DNA of 46,780 nucleotides from Planctomycetota bacterium (GCA_020060765.1 JAGUZQ010000090.1:1-46780); one strand, 5' to 3'; positions 31,161 through 40,139 are shown, counted from the first letter of the stretch. The notes: generated by a model not told the origin, from the sequence alone. Translations and numbers: made by a program.

Positions 31161-32374
31161 GGCAAATCCTGCAAGCCCGGTTCCGCCAGGGGGCCGACGC
31201 GGTAGGCGGGGAACTGCTGGCGCAGGCTGCGGGCGCAGGAATATTTTTTCGGAAAATTCGGCATGAGGATGATTATCTTCACCTGCGCCTTCAATTCCTC
31301 GAACAGTTCCCGCGACTTTTTTTCCTCTTCCCGCATCTGCATCTGGTCGACGATTTGTTTCTGCACCTGCTGGAAGGGGATGCGGTTGTCGTCCGCTTTT
31401 TTCAGCAGCATCACCAGGTGGCTGCCGATAGGGCTGACGAGGATAGGGCCGATCTGCCCCGGTTTTTCGTTGCGGATGGCGTCGCGCAGGTCGGCCAGCC
31501 ACGCCTCCCGTTCGGGGTCGTCGGCGATGCCCTGCTCCAGTCCGCCGCGCGCCTTGCTGGGGGCGTCGTCGGAATGCTTGGAGGCCGCCTCCTCGAAGGA
31601 GATTCTCTGCTCGACAATGGCCTGGTAGACGTTGCCCGCGGCGACGCGCGCGGCGGTTTCTCCTCCGCGCTGGTCGGCGGAAAAGAGGATGTGCCGGAAT
31701 TTGATTTCGCCCGGGCGGGTGAATTCCTCGGGATGATCCTGGTAATACTGCCGCACGTCGGCGGGGCGGGGTTCCACCGGCGAGGTGATGAACTCCGACA
31801 GGTAGCCGCGGGTAAAGGCCTTGCGCTCCAGCCGCCGCAGCCACTCCGGCCAGGAAATGCCTTTCTGCTCCAACGTGGCTTTAAGCTTCGCCGCTCCGCC
31901 GGATTCCCGGATATAGTGTTCCGACATCAGGTCCAGGTTGCGCCTGCGCACGCGCTCGAACTGTTCCCGCACCATCCGGTCGACCATGCTCCGGGGCATC
32001 CGGTCGGAATTGCGGTGCGAGTTCTGCGCTTCGTAAATCGCGTCGATGCGCGCCAGCATGTTCTGCTCGAAACTCCTGGTCGCTTCCTGAAAGAAGACTT
32101 CCTCGCGCACCGCGCTGTCCAGCGCTCTGCCCCATTCCTCCTGCAGCTTGCGGTCGCCCGCCTCGCAATCCAGAGTGCCGGAACGGACTGCGCAGAGGGT
32201 GCGGTACCACGCGCCGCCCCACAGCTCCACGATCTGGTCGAAGGTGACGGCGGCGGTGTCGACCTTGGCGACAAACATCTGGTCGCCGGTGGGAGGAGTC
32301 AATTCCCCCGCGCGCGGCGACGCGGCGATTGACAGAAAAATAAGCGCCAAGCAAGGCAGGCGAAATTTACGCAT
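31157..32374 (-). CDS. Parvulin-type (PpiC/SurA-like) periplasmic peptidyl-prolyl isomerase
   Basis: A 405-residue exported protein with a signal peptide (RKFRLPCLALIFLSIAASPRAG). The helical SurA_N-like region at about 40-200 includes AVTFDQIVELWGG and EEVFFQEATRSFEQ. The parvulin domain at about 215-310 has IKFRHILFSADQRG, ISFEEAASKHSDD, SKARGGLEQGI and GPILVSPIGSHLVMLLKK, the classic fold landmarks, although the usual catalytic Cys/Asp is not obvious. It probably assists folding of exported or outer-membrane proteins. ATG 32374 is the internal start; a TTG 15 bases earlier is possible. The last 35 residues beyond the domain (KIIILMPNFPKKYS onward) are unusual. Confidence 0.87.
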   Translation of the reverse strand: MRKFRLPCLALIFLSIAASPRAGELTPPTGDQMFVAKVDTAAVTFDQIVELWGGAWYRTLCAVRSGTLDCEAGDRKLQEEWGRALDSAVREEVFFQEATRSFEQNMLARIDAIYEAQNSHRNSDRMPRSMVDRMVREQFERVRRRNLDLMSEHYIRESGGAAKLKATLEQKGISWPEWLRRLERKAFTRGYLSEFITSPVEPRPADVRQYYQDHPEEFTRPGEIKFRHILFSADQRGGETAARVAAGNVYQAIVEQRISFEEAASKHSDDAPSKARGGLEQGIADDPEREAWLADLRDAIRNEKPGQIGPILVSPIGSHLVMLLKKADDNRIPFQQVQKQIVDQMQMREEEKKSRELFEELKAQVKIIILMPNFPKKYSCARSLRQQFPAYRVGPLAEPGLQDLP

Positions 32375-32584
32375 CAGGTTTTCCCGCAAAAGATAATATA
32401 AAGATTTCCCCCGGGATTTTCCTCAACGGGGGTGGCATTGTTGCCTGTCGTTGCCGCCATTATATCATGCGTGAAAAAAAATGGAAGGGGTGCGCATGGA
32501 TGCGGATTGCATTCGTAAGTACCGCGTGGGACTGCTTATGCCGGTAGCCAGGGATAAAGCTTCAAGCACTTTGGCGATTTTGGA

Positions 32585-32614
32585 TTGACAAAAGCCGAGT
32601 TGAGGTTGTATGCT
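32585..32614 (+). promoter_or_regulatory. Promoter of the response regulator gene
   Basis: TTGACA (32585-32590) and TATGCT (32609-32614) are 18 bases apart. The -10 box covers the upstream in-frame ATG at 32610, so translation must begin at the later ATG 32658. Upstream, 32390-32584 contains no gene I can support. Confidence 0.6.
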
Positions 32615-32657
32615 TAAAGTTGAATATATTCCTCCTGCCGTCCAGTGGAGAAACGAA

Positions 32658-33197
32658 ATGTCCTTGGCCGTTTGTGACAACATCAGGATAGTGATCATCG
32701 ACGACGACCATCTGCTGCGCAATCTGCTGGTGGAGGCGTTCAACCGTCACGGCTATCAGGCGGTGGCGGTGGAGAATCCCGAGCGCGCGGTGGAGTTGGT
32801 CAAGCTGTTCGGGGCGCAGATAGTGCTGTGCGACATCTGCATGCCTGGGGTGGACGGGTTCGAGGTGACGCGCCGGCTGAAGGCCAGCGACGGCGGCACG
32901 CAGGTGATACTCATGACCGGCTATCCGGCGGAGCAATCCGTCAACAGCGCCTTCCACGCCGGCGCGGAGGAATACCTGGTCAAGCCGTTCCGCAGCCTGC
33001 AGGTGGTGTTTGACTCGGTCGACCGGGCGGCGGCGCGGCTGGTGAAGTGGAACACCTACATGCGGGAAGCCATCAGGCAGGATTTCCCCGACGAGTACAA
33101 CATAATTTATGACCACGCTGACGACAAGAACTTCGACTTGTCCCAGGTCGATCATCTCCTTGCCAGGGTGGGAGACCTCGGCGATCAGCCGCAGTGA
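32658..33197 (+). CDS. Single-domain response regulator (CheY-like receiver)
   Basis: A 179-residue protein. The receiver fold spans about residues 10-125: IRIVIIDDDHLLRNLL with the acidic pair, VLCDICMPGVDGFE with the phospho-accepting Asp, VILMTGYPAE with the conserved Thr, and EEYLVKPFRSLQ with the Lys. The remaining 55 residues form a short helical tail with no DNA-binding domain (REAIRQDFPDEYNIIYDHAD). ATG 32658 has GGAG eight to nine bases upstream. No histidine kinase is in the window. It probably relays a signal by protein-protein contact, and the divergent neighbour is the parvulin gene. Confidence 0.93.
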   Translation: MSLAVCDNIRIVIIDDDHLLRNLLVEAFNRHGYQAVAVENPERAVELVKLFGAQIVLCDICMPGVDGFEVTRRLKASDGGTQVILMTGYPAEQSVNSAFHAGAEEYLVKPFRSLQVVFDSVDRAAARLVKWNTYMREAIRQDFPDEYNIIYDHADDKNFDLSQVDHLLARVGDLGDQPQ

Positions 33198-33200
33198 ATT

Positions 33201-34331
33201 TCATTGAGGAAACACGGCGCGCTTGAGTCTGAGCGGCAGGGAAAGGTAATGCCTGAATCTCTGTCTGGGCGTGATTTTTCCCGTCGCTATTTTCCGCCTG
33301 CGCAAATCCCCCGACGGCGGCAGCAGCATCTTCCCTAACAGCTTCAGCCGGAACCATTGGTTGCTTGCGCAGGCCAACGCCAGCAGATAGCCGGTATCGG
33401 GCGGCGTGAGGCGCGCCGCGCATTGCCGCAGCAGAAAAGACCGCGCCAGGTTCGGATCGCGCGCTGGCAGCAGTTGCCGCAGGTTTTCCCCGACCGGCAT
33501 TCCGACGATTTGCGACAGGTGCTCCAGCGTGCGCGCCAGAATATGTTCCGCATTTCCCCGCCGCGCCAGTTCCGCGACTTGGGCGACAGTCGCGCCATCC
33601 AGCTCTCGCAGAAGATAACACAGATCCAGACCCCAGACATGGCGGACAAAGCGGTGCTTGTAGGCGTAGTGCAGGGCAGACGCCAGGAATTCCAGCGCAG
33701 GCGGGAATTCGTACAGGCCGGGAATTTCCGCCTGTAATAGCTTATGCTGCCAATCGCGGTCGAGTTCGGCAAAGGCGGTTTTTTCCTCCGGAAAATGCGT
33801 AATCGTGAACAATGCGGAAGGGCATTCCGACAGATCGAGCGTAACCTTTCCGCGTGCGAAAGGCTGGTCGGGAGGATTGCGGGTAGGGGTGAAACCTTTT
33901 GCCGCCAGCAATTCCGCCGCGCCGGGAAAATACTCCGGCGGGATGACCAGGTCGATGTCTCCCGCCACGCGGCAGCCGGGTGGATAGAGTCTGCCTGCCT
34001 GCGAAAAGCCGCGCGTGACGGCGGCGCGGATTCCGGCGCGGGAAAAAGCCTCTCCCAGTTCGGCCATGGTTTCCAGCATCAGCAGTTGCAGCGCCGCCCG
34101 CCTGCGGGCGCATTCGGCAAGCTGGTCGAAATCCAAAATATTTTTCGTGTGATTGCCCTGATGCAAAAAATGAGCCGCCAGATTGACCAGTCCGTGTCGG
34201 GTGGCGGTTTCGCTTATGGCAAAAGGGTCGGCGGAGGCGAGAAAGTTTTTGAGTTCAGCGCTGTCGCCCAATGCCGCGCGCAACAGCAGGCGCGCGCAGG
34301 TTTCCGGCGGCGAAAGCGGTCGGGTCGGCAT
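33201..34331 (-). CDS. Nucleotidyltransferase-like protein (NTP_transf_5)
   Basis: A 376-residue protein of the PF14907 type, with helical first third (AETCARLLLRAALGD-like PPETCARLLLRAALG), the strand-loop AVTRGFSQAGRLYPPGCR, and VAGDIDLVIPPEYF with the D-I-D metal-binding pair expected of the fold. Later come ALEFLASALHYAYKHRF and the Asp-containing WGLDLCYLLRELDG. Family members often occur in glycopeptide, exopolysaccharide or lasso-peptide regions, but no such genes are here. Its start is one base after the K+ channel stop, so it is the last gene of that operon. Substrate is unknown. Confidence 0.75.
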   Translation of the reverse strand: MPTRPLSPPETCARLLLRAALGDSAELKNFLASADPFAISETATRHGLVNLAAHFLHQGNHTKNILDFDQLAECARRRAALQLLMLETMAELGEAFSRAGIRAAVTRGFSQAGRLYPPGCRVAGDIDLVIPPEYFPGAAELLAAKGFTPTRNPPDQPFARGKVTLDLSECPSALFTITHFPEEKTAFAELDRDWQHKLLQAEIPGLYEFPPALEFLASALHYAYKHRFVRHVWGLDLCYLLRELDGATVAQVAELARRGNAEHILARTLEHLSQIVGMPVGENLRQLLPARDPNLARSFLLRQCAARLTPPDTGYLLALACASNQWFRLKLLGKMLLPPSGDLRRRKIATGKITPRQRFRHYLSLPLRLKRAVFPQ

Positions 34332-34332
34332 G

Positions 34333-35430
34333 TCAGGCCTGCACCGCCATGTGCGCGCGCAGCTTGCTTATCCCTGCGGGATCGCCCACCGCAATCAGGC
34401 ACATGCCGGCTTTCAGGGTCAGGTCGCCGTGGGGGTTATAGGTGAACTCCGCCGCCAGGTTTTCCCGCGCGGCGATGATATTGATGTCCGCGATTTTGGG
34501 GAACTTCGCCTCGGCCAGGGTCTTGCCGACCAGCGGGTGCCCGGCGGGAATCAGAATATCCTCGAAGCGGATCGCCCGCCGGTCGCGCATCATCGTATCG
34601 AGAAAAGTAACCACGGTCGGCCGCACCATTTCGCTGACCATGCGCAGCCCCCCGATCATGTTGGGCGCGACGATGGAGTTGGCGCCCGCCTTCATCAGTT
34701 TTTTCTTGTTCTCCAGTTCCACGCAGCGGCTGATGATGCGCAGGCCGGGGTTCATCTGCCGGGCGGTGATGACCACCAGCAGGTTGTCCTTGTCGGCGGG
34801 CAGGGTCGAGATCAGCCCCTGCGCGCGCCCGATGCCCGCGGCGGCCAGCACGTCGTCGTCGGAGGCGTCGGCGACGAGGTAGGGGAACTCGGAAAGCGCG
34901 CGCAATTTCTCCAGGCGATCCTGGTGGGTGTCGATCGCCACGAAGGGGCGCTTGATCTCGATCAGTTCCGAGACGATATGGCGGCCGGTTTCGCCCACGC
35001 CGCAGATGATAAAATGGTTGTCCAGGGCGGCAATCTCTTTCAGCATTTTCTTTTTCTCCAGTATCTGCGACAGTTCCCCGCTGACTATGAAGGCGGTGAT
35101 GGTCGAGATGAAATACATCAGGAATCCGAGGCCGAGGAAGGCGAGACAGGAGGTGTAGAGCGCGCCGACCCAGGTGGTGTTTGATTCGAGAACGTCGCTG
35201 AAACCGACGCCGGTCAGGAGGATGGCGGTCTGGTAGATGCAGTTGCGGACGGAGGGGCGCGGGTTGCCGTTAAGCAGGTCGATCAGGAAATAGCCGAACG
35301 CGCCCATGCAGAAAAAAAACATAAACAGGAGCAGAGGCCGGGCGAGGCGCCCCTTCAGGCTGGGCAAATCTTGCTTCAATATCTGCGGGTGGCCGCAACC
35401 GGCCTCGTTATCCCGCGGCTCTTGACCCAT
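34333..35430 (-). CDS. Two-helix potassium channel with RCK (TrkA-N/TrkA-C) domains
   Basis: A 365-residue protein. Two membrane helices at about residues 30-55 and 85-110 enclose a pore region reading YQTAILLTGVGFSDV. This corresponds to the filter TVGYGD of K+ channels but reads TGVGFSD. Residues about 135-260 are a TrkA-N (RCK) domain with the NAD-binding IICGVGETGRHIVSEL, and residues 275-360 a TrkA-C domain (ILIPAGHPLVGKTLAEA, CLIAVGDPAGISKL). RCK domains gate such channels with nucleotides or cations. It is in an operon downstream of a STAS protein (five-base gap) and upstream of the NTP_transf_5 gene. The selectivity for K+ is inferred from the fold and is uncertain because of the filter change. 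Confidence 0.88.
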   Translation of the reverse strand: MGQEPRDNEAGCGHPQILKQDLPSLKGRLARPLLLFMFFFCMGAFGYFLIDLLNGNPRPSVRNCIYQTAILLTGVGFSDVLESNTTWVGALYTSCLAFLGLGFLMYFISTITAFIVSGELSQILEKKKMLKEIAALDNHFIICGVGETGRHIVSELIEIKRPFVAIDTHQDRLEKLRALSEFPYLVADASDDDVLAAAGIGRAQGLISTLPADKDNLLVVITARQMNPGLRIISRCVELENKKKLMKAGANSIVAPNMIGGLRMVSEMVRPTVVTFLDTMMRDRRAIRFEDILIPAGHPLVGKTLAEAKFPKIADINIIAARENLAAEFTYNPHGDLTLKAGMCLIAVGDPAGISKLRAHMAVQA

Positions 35431-35435
35431 GGAAA

Positions 35436-35906
35436 TCAGCTCCCGACGATACGTTCCAGTTCGCCGCCGCCTTCGGCAGCTTCGCCCCGGATGATCAGAT
35501 CCTCGATTTCGCTGGACAGGGCGGTGTAATCCACCTCCTCATCCGGCAGCGCGGGGAGTGCGCCCGCGCCCAGAACCCGCATGATTTCCGCCTCGCATGC
35601 GACCACCGGCAGCACATGGGACAGGCCGGTGAGGTCAAGCACGCTTAGTACGCTGGGCGGGGGATTCAGGATCAGCACCTGGAAATTGTTTTTCTGGGAC
35701 GAGCCGAGAAAGCGCACGAAGTTGCCCAGCATCGTGGAGTTGACATACTCCACCGCCGAGAGGTCGAGCACGTGGTTGTTGTCGATGTCGTGGTGGGAAC
35801 AGCACAGCAGTTCCGACAGGTCGCGGCTTTCGGAGGTGTGGCCGTCGAGAAAACCGGTGATCCTCACCAGCCGGTAGCCCTCGCATTCCATCAACTTAAT
35901 GCCCAT
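35436..35906 (-). CDS. STAS domain protein (anti-sigma factor antagonist-like)
   Basis: A 156-residue protein whose first 110 residues fit the STAS fold: YRLVRITGFLDGHTS, HVLDLSAVEYVNSTMLGNFVRF, FQVLILNPPPSVLSVLDLTGL. The Ser/Thr pair in YVNSTM is at the position phosphorylated in SpoIIAA-type antagonists. Residues 115-156 form an acidic tail. ATG 35906 is chosen because GGGGAGGAG lies upstream. No anti-sigma kinase or sigma factor gene is nearby, so the partner is unknown. It lies between a LolA-like gene and the K+ channel in one transcript, which suggests a signalling input to the channel or exporter. Confidence 0.88.
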   Translation of the reverse strand: MGIKLMECEGYRLVRITGFLDGHTSESRDLSELLCCSHHDIDNNHVLDLSAVEYVNSTMLGNFVRFLGSSQKNNFQVLILNPPPSVLSVLDLTGLSHVLPVVACEAEIMRVLGAGALPALPDEEVDYTALSSEIEDLIIRGEAAEGGGELERIVGS

Positions 35907-35941
35907 CGTCTCCTCCCCTCGCGAAATCCGGCGCTTCCCCA

Positions 35942-36856
35942 TTAGTCCCGACTATTGGCATTATCGCCGGAACCGGTTTTTTGCCTAGCTTTTTCTTCCT
36001 CCGCCTCGAATTTTTTCCGCAGCAGCTTTAGTTCCTCCGCGAGTTGCTCGGGAGAAACAGGGGCGCCGGTCTGCTCGTCGGTGACAGTCATGTTTTTCTC
36101 GACCGGGAAAATAAAGACCGAACTGGTGAACGGCTCCAGGCCGGAGAGATTGGTTTTCAGGTTTTTCAGGACGCGCACTTCCTCCACCAGCTTGAACTTT
36201 TCCCCGCCGTCGGATTTACCGATCGTGATAATCTTTTTCTTTTCGACAGTCTTTACTTTCCAAGGCAGGATTTCGTTTTCCCGGAACCACAGCTCCATCG
36301 CCTCGCCTTCCTGCCGGGGTTTGAGGATGAAATGGTAACTCGCGCCGGTCTCGTCGGTTTCCCTGAAGCCGGAGATTTCAAATTCCTCCCGCAACTCCTT
36401 TACCGTAGCGGTGTCGCGCCCGCCGAGGAGGAAATAGCTTAAGAACCCCGCCAGACCCGCGCCCTGATTGACGCCCGCCTGCTTCACCGGTCGGCGCGTG
36501 GCGATGCGGGGTTCGTTTTCCGCGAATCGTGGCTCCAGTTCCCAGTAATGTTCGCCGTCGAACAGCAGCAGGCTGCACTCGTCCCACGGCACCGGCTTGC
36601 GCGATGCGCCGCGGTTGATCAGCTTGACCCGGTCCGGCGCCTGCAGCCACAGGGTTTCAAACGCCACGCTCTGCTTGGCGAAAACGCCGCCGGTCTTGGT
36701 GGTCTCGATGTCGGCGTAGAGGCGGGTGATTTCGCCCGCCCGCTTGAGGATGCCGTCGAGGGTGGAATCGATTTCCTCCGCCGACAGGGGAACTTCTTCA
36801 CCCGCATTCAGACAACTTGCCGAAAATAAAAAGACGACGAGAGCATATTTTAGCAT
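35942..36856 (-). CDS. LolA-like exported outer-membrane lipoprotein carrier fold protein
   Basis: A 304-residue exported protein with signal peptide MLKYALVVFLFSASCLNAG. The body fits the LolA/LolB-like half-barrel: an early helix LSAEEIDSTLDGILKRAGEI, then strands TLWLQAPDRVKLINRG, YHFILKPRQEG, MELWFRENEILPWKV, and TSSVFIFPVEKNM near the end. LolA carries lipids or lipoproteins across the periplasm. The C-terminal 40 residues are charged (AEELKLLRKKFEAEEEKA). The gene lies 77 bases after the MMPL exporter; such pairs occur in hopanoid and lipid export systems. The long open frame extending further upstream on this strand is only a shadow of the exporter gene. Confidence 0.75.
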   Translation of the reverse strand: MLKYALVVFLFSASCLNAGEEVPLSAEEIDSTLDGILKRAGEITRLYADIETTKTGGVFAKQSVAFETLWLQAPDRVKLINRGASRKPVPWDECSLLLFDGEHYWELEPRFAENEPRIATRRPVKQAGVNQGAGLAGFLSYFLLGGRDTATVKELREEFEISGFRETDETGASYHFILKPRQEGEAMELWFRENEILPWKVKTVEKKKIITIGKSDGGEKFKLVEEVRVLKNLKTNLSGLEPFTSSVFIFPVEKNMTVTDEQTGAPVSPEQLAEELKLLRKKFEAEEEKARQKTGSGDNANSRD

Positions 36857-36933
36857 AGAGAAGCTTTCCTGAAAAAACAGTTCCGGGTTCAATATCCCGC
36901 ATAATTTTACTATAGCGCGGCGGGGAGGTGGTG

Positions 36934-39759
36934 TCAATCCTGATCGGCCTGCGGGTCGGCGGGAATTTCCTCCGGCGGGCTGAAGATACCGAGAATCGCG
37001 GGGAATACGACGAGGCTGGCGACCAGGCTGCTGGCGAGTGCGATAATCGACAGCACGCCCATGCTGGTGATGCCCTGGTAGCCGCCGACCGCCAGCGAGC
37101 CGAAACCGACCATGCTGGTGAGAGTGGTAATCATGATCGCCCGGCCGGTGTCGGCGATAACGGGGAACAGCTGCCGCCCCGACTGGTAGAAGCGGTTGAC
37201 GAGATGGATGCCGTTGTCCACCCCCAGGCCGATGATGATCGGCACGGCCAGGACGTTGATGAAATTGAAATTGATCTGCGCGAAAGCCATGATCCCGAAC
37301 AGGTAAATCAGCCCCAGCACGATTGGCAGCAGGCAGTAGAGGACGCGCAGGGGATGGCGGTAGAAAAACGCCGCCAGCACCAGCGCCGCCACGCCGAAAA
37401 TCCAGCACGACACCCGGAAGAAATCGTCCTTCACCACGCCCGCCAGTTCGTGCGCGAGCAGGGCGGTGCCGGTCAGGTAAGCCTTGCCCGCTTCGCCGCT
37501 CTTGCCGTCGTCCTCCTCCAGCCCCAGCCGCTGCCGCACTGCGGCCAGCCACAGCGGGGTTATTTTCAGGTCGGCGGTCTTGCTTTCCTCCAGCATCGGC
37601 GGATAGATGTTTATCTTCACCGTCCAGCCGTGGTCGTAAACCGTGGCGCGCTTGACCCGGTCGTCGTAGGGCAGATCGGTGTTCCACAGCGCCGCCAGTT
37701 CCTCGCGGTTCAGTTCCTTTTCGGCGGGATAGATTTCCTTGTCGCCAAGCGTCACGGCGGGTTTGGCCAGTTTCAAAGTCGCGGGCAAATTGGCGGGAAG
37801 GGGATTGCGCAGATCCAGGATGCGCCGCCGCCGCGTCACTTCCCGCTTCGCCCATTTCCCCAGCACCGTGTCGTCGTAGCTGCTGGGGAGAATGATTTCG
37901 CCAGTCTTGACCAGTTGCGCGTGGCGCTCCAGCAGATCGAGCGAAAACTTGAACCCGGACGGATCAAGCCCGTATTCGTCCAGCGCCTCGCGGAAGGTTT
38001 TCCCGGCGGCGAGGAAATCTATCTGCCGCAGAATTTCCAGGTTTTTCCGCTGCGCCGAAGGAGGGGGCAGGAATTTCATCACCGAGGAATAACCCAAAAG
38101 CATCCCCCGCTCCTGCAAGTCGCGGCAGCCGTCGACCAGTTCCGCCGCTTTTTCCAATGCCTCGGTTTCGGTCTTTCCGCCCGCCAGCAGCATCAGCTTG
38201 TTGGGATTGCGGCTGGAAAAGGCGCGCGCGATTTCACCGCCCAGTTCGAAGGCGCGGTCTTCCGGGCGCAGACTGCTGATTTTCTCGTCAAACGCCAGAT
38301 CCTGCGGTTGCAGCAGCAACTTCGCCCCGCAAGCCGCCGCGAACAGCAGCCCCGCCAGCAGCACGGTTTTCTTGTGGCGATCGATCACCCCCGCCAGCCA
38401 CGGCAGATGGAAATGCGTGGGGCACAACGTGCGCGCGTGCTCGGGCGCGTAGGCGTTACGCAGGGTAATCAGCGCAGGCAGGACAAACAGCATTCCCGGC
38501 ACGGACAGCGCGATGCCGATTCCCGCCAGCGCCCCGAACTGCGACAGTTGCGTGAAGCGGGTGGCGTTCAGGGCGAGAAAGGCCAGCGCCGTCGTCGCCA
38601 TCCCGATAAACACCGCCCAGCCGGTGCTGGTCAGGCTGACGCGGAACGATTCCTCCACGCCGACGCCCTGGGTGCGTTCCTCGATATAACGGTTGTAGAT
38701 GTGGACGGCATAATCCACGCCCAGCCCCACCAGCACCGCCGCGAAGGCGCAGCTGACGATATTGAGCTGCCCGAAAATAATCCAGCCCAGGCCGATAGTC
38801 CAACTGACGATCATCACCAGCGGCACACCGATATACAGAAGTACGCCGGGTCGGCGGAAGCAGTAACCAAACAGGCAGATTACGCCGAGCATACTGGTCA
38901 GCAGAGTGTAAAGCAAGGCAGTGTTGACACGGCTTTCGTAGCGGCAGGCGATTTCGTAGCCGCCGCCGTATTCGATCAGCATCGCCTTGCGCGCAGCCGG
39001 AGGCATGAGCTTGTCGGCGGCGGCTTCGGTCTTTTCGCGCACCAGTTCCATCACCCGTTCGGAAAAGCTGATGCTCTGCGCCGGATACTTGGGATGCACC
39101 ACCAATAGCAGCATGGTCTTGGCGTCGTTGACGAGATAGCCGTCGGCGTCGCCCGATTGCAGCTTCTCGCTCACCTTGTTCACGGAACGCTGGATTACTC
39201 CGCCAATGCCCAGCGCGTCCAGGGCGATCATCTCCTGCAGCTTGTCGCCCTTCACCGCGCTGCTGCCCAGACGTCGCGCGGTCCTGGCCACCGAACGCCG
39301 AATCCTGTCCGGTTCCAAATCCTCGCGAATAGTTTCCAGCGAACTTTCCGACAGCAGCAGCAACCCCCGGCGCGGCAGTTCCTCCTTGACGAAGAAATCC
39401 TTTTCCTCGGGGCGGAACTTGCGGCAAAACGCGTTCTTCACCTCGTCGCATTTCAGCAGTTCGTCCGCGGCCAGGTCGGCGACTTTGCCCGCAATACGCA
39501 GATCCTCGTCGGTGCCGTTCAGGCGGAACACCACCACCGCCTCGTCGGCGGAGTCGAAATCGGTGATCGCGCGGGTAAAGGCCTGGGCGGCGGGAATTTC
39601 CTGCGGCAGCATTTTGCTGATGTCAAATGCCTTGTGCATCCCCACCAGCAGCGGCGGCAGCCACGCCAGCACGGTCAGCAGACAGGCGACCAGCAGAACC
39701 GACTTGTAACGACGACAGGAAAGATAGGCAATACATTCAAGGATGCGGATTCGGATCAA
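36934..39759 (-). CDS. MMPL/RND-family lipid exporter (HpnN-like)
   Basis: A 941-residue protein with two pseudo-repeats, each having one helix, a large periplasmic loop, then five or six helices: SVLLVACLLTVLAWLPP at the start, and in the second half KTVLLAGLLFAAACGAK. Key membrane motifs are VLVGLGVDYAVHIYNRY in the first repeat and IIIGLGVDNGIHLVNRFYQ in the second, the GxxxDY/DN pair of the family proton relay. Such proteins export hydrophobic molecules (mycolates, hopanoids, fatty acids) driven by protons. It starts at TTG 39759 with a weak ribosome site; another start cannot be excluded. LolA-like, STAS, channel and NTP_transf_5 genes follow closely in the same direction. Confidence 0.93.
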   Translation of the reverse strand: MIRIRILECIAYLSCRRYKSVLLVACLLTVLAWLPPLLVGMHKAFDISKMLPQEIPAAQAFTRAITDFDSADEAVVVFRLNGTDEDLRIAGKVADLAADELLKCDEVKNAFCRKFRPEEKDFFVKEELPRRGLLLLSESSLETIREDLEPDRIRRSVARTARRLGSSAVKGDKLQEMIALDALGIGGVIQRSVNKVSEKLQSGDADGYLVNDAKTMLLLVVHPKYPAQSISFSERVMELVREKTEAAADKLMPPAARKAMLIEYGGGYEIACRYESRVNTALLYTLLTSMLGVICLFGYCFRRPGVLLYIGVPLVMIVSWTIGLGWIIFGQLNIVSCAFAAVLVGLGVDYAVHIYNRYIEERTQGVGVEESFRVSLTSTGWAVFIGMATTALAFLALNATRFTQLSQFGALAGIGIALSVPGMLFVLPALITLRNAYAPEHARTLCPTHFHLPWLAGVIDRHKKTVLLAGLLFAAACGAKLLLQPQDLAFDEKISSLRPEDRAFELGGEIARAFSSRNPNKLMLLAGGKTETEALEKAAELVDGCRDLQERGMLLGYSSVMKFLPPPSAQRKNLEILRQIDFLAAGKTFREALDEYGLDPSGFKFSLDLLERHAQLVKTGEIILPSSYDDTVLGKWAKREVTRRRRILDLRNPLPANLPATLKLAKPAVTLGDKEIYPAEKELNREELAALWNTDLPYDDRVKRATVYDHGWTVKINIYPPMLEESKTADLKITPLWLAAVRQRLGLEEDDGKSGEAGKAYLTGTALLAHELAGVVKDDFFRVSCWIFGVAALVLAAFFYRHPLRVLYCLLPIVLGLIYLFGIMAFAQINFNFINVLAVPIIIGLGVDNGIHLVNRFYQSGRQLFPVIADTGRAIMITTLTSMVGFGSLAVGGYQGITSMGVLSIIALASSLVASLVVFPAILGIFSPPEEIPADPQADQD

Positions 39760-39844
39760 GGGCGGCTTCTTTCAATTTTGCAGAACGCGCCTGGGTCAAC
39801 CGGCGCGGAGGCTTTATGCTTCATGTCTTAGTGACACCAATATT

Positions 39845-40072
39845 CCTCCCCTTCCAGGGGAGGTTAGGAGCAATACGGTTTAATTATGTTAAAACCTGTA
39901 TCGTCATTCCCGCGCAGGCCAGGGGCTGGCTGCCAGCGGAATCCAGGCGGTGCTGCGTACGGTTTCCCCACTGGATTCCTGCCTTCGCAGGAATGACATG
40001 CGTAAATTTATTGACAAAACAGAAGGCTGATCTCCTTAACTTAACCGCATTGCCTCCACCTGAAAGGGGGAG
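39845..40072. repeat. Inverted-repeat element with a second element nested inside
   Basis: The left terminus (about 39845-39891) has CCTCCCCTTCCAGGGGAGG then GCAATACGGTTTAA. The right terminus (about 40034-40072) on the minus strand reads CTCCCCCTTTCAGGTGGAG then GCAATGCGGTTAAGTTAA, so the two ends are inverted copies. Copy 3 of the 80-bp element (39902-39997) lies between them. This fills the 39760-40139 gap, in which no gene is seen. Confidence 0.6.
39902..39997. repeat. Inverted-repeat element (MITE/REP-like), copy 3
   Basis: Begins CGTCATTCCCGCGCAGG and ends CGCAGGAATGAC, with the inner arms GGAATCCAGG/CTGGATTCC. The left arm carries an extra stretch of about 17 bases containing AGGGGCTGGCTGCCAG. 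The centre matches the minus strand of copy 1 at 27 of 32 bases. Confidence 0.8.
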
Positions 40073-40139
40073 AACGTTTTTGGCATTATGTTCATCTATT
40101 TGCGGGGCATTGTAGTTAATGATCCTTTTTCGCCAATTG

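Noticed and set aside
32481..32588. Possible 35-residue peptide starting at ATG 32481
   Set aside because: No ribosome-binding site, its stop overlaps the -35 box of the next gene, and the peptide has no recognisable feature.
36857..37855. N-terminal extension of the LolA-like frame, giving a 637-residue protein
   Set aside because: It lies antisense-frame to, and inside, the MMPL gene on the same strand, is Arg/Gly-rich without domains, and a signal peptide begins at 36856.
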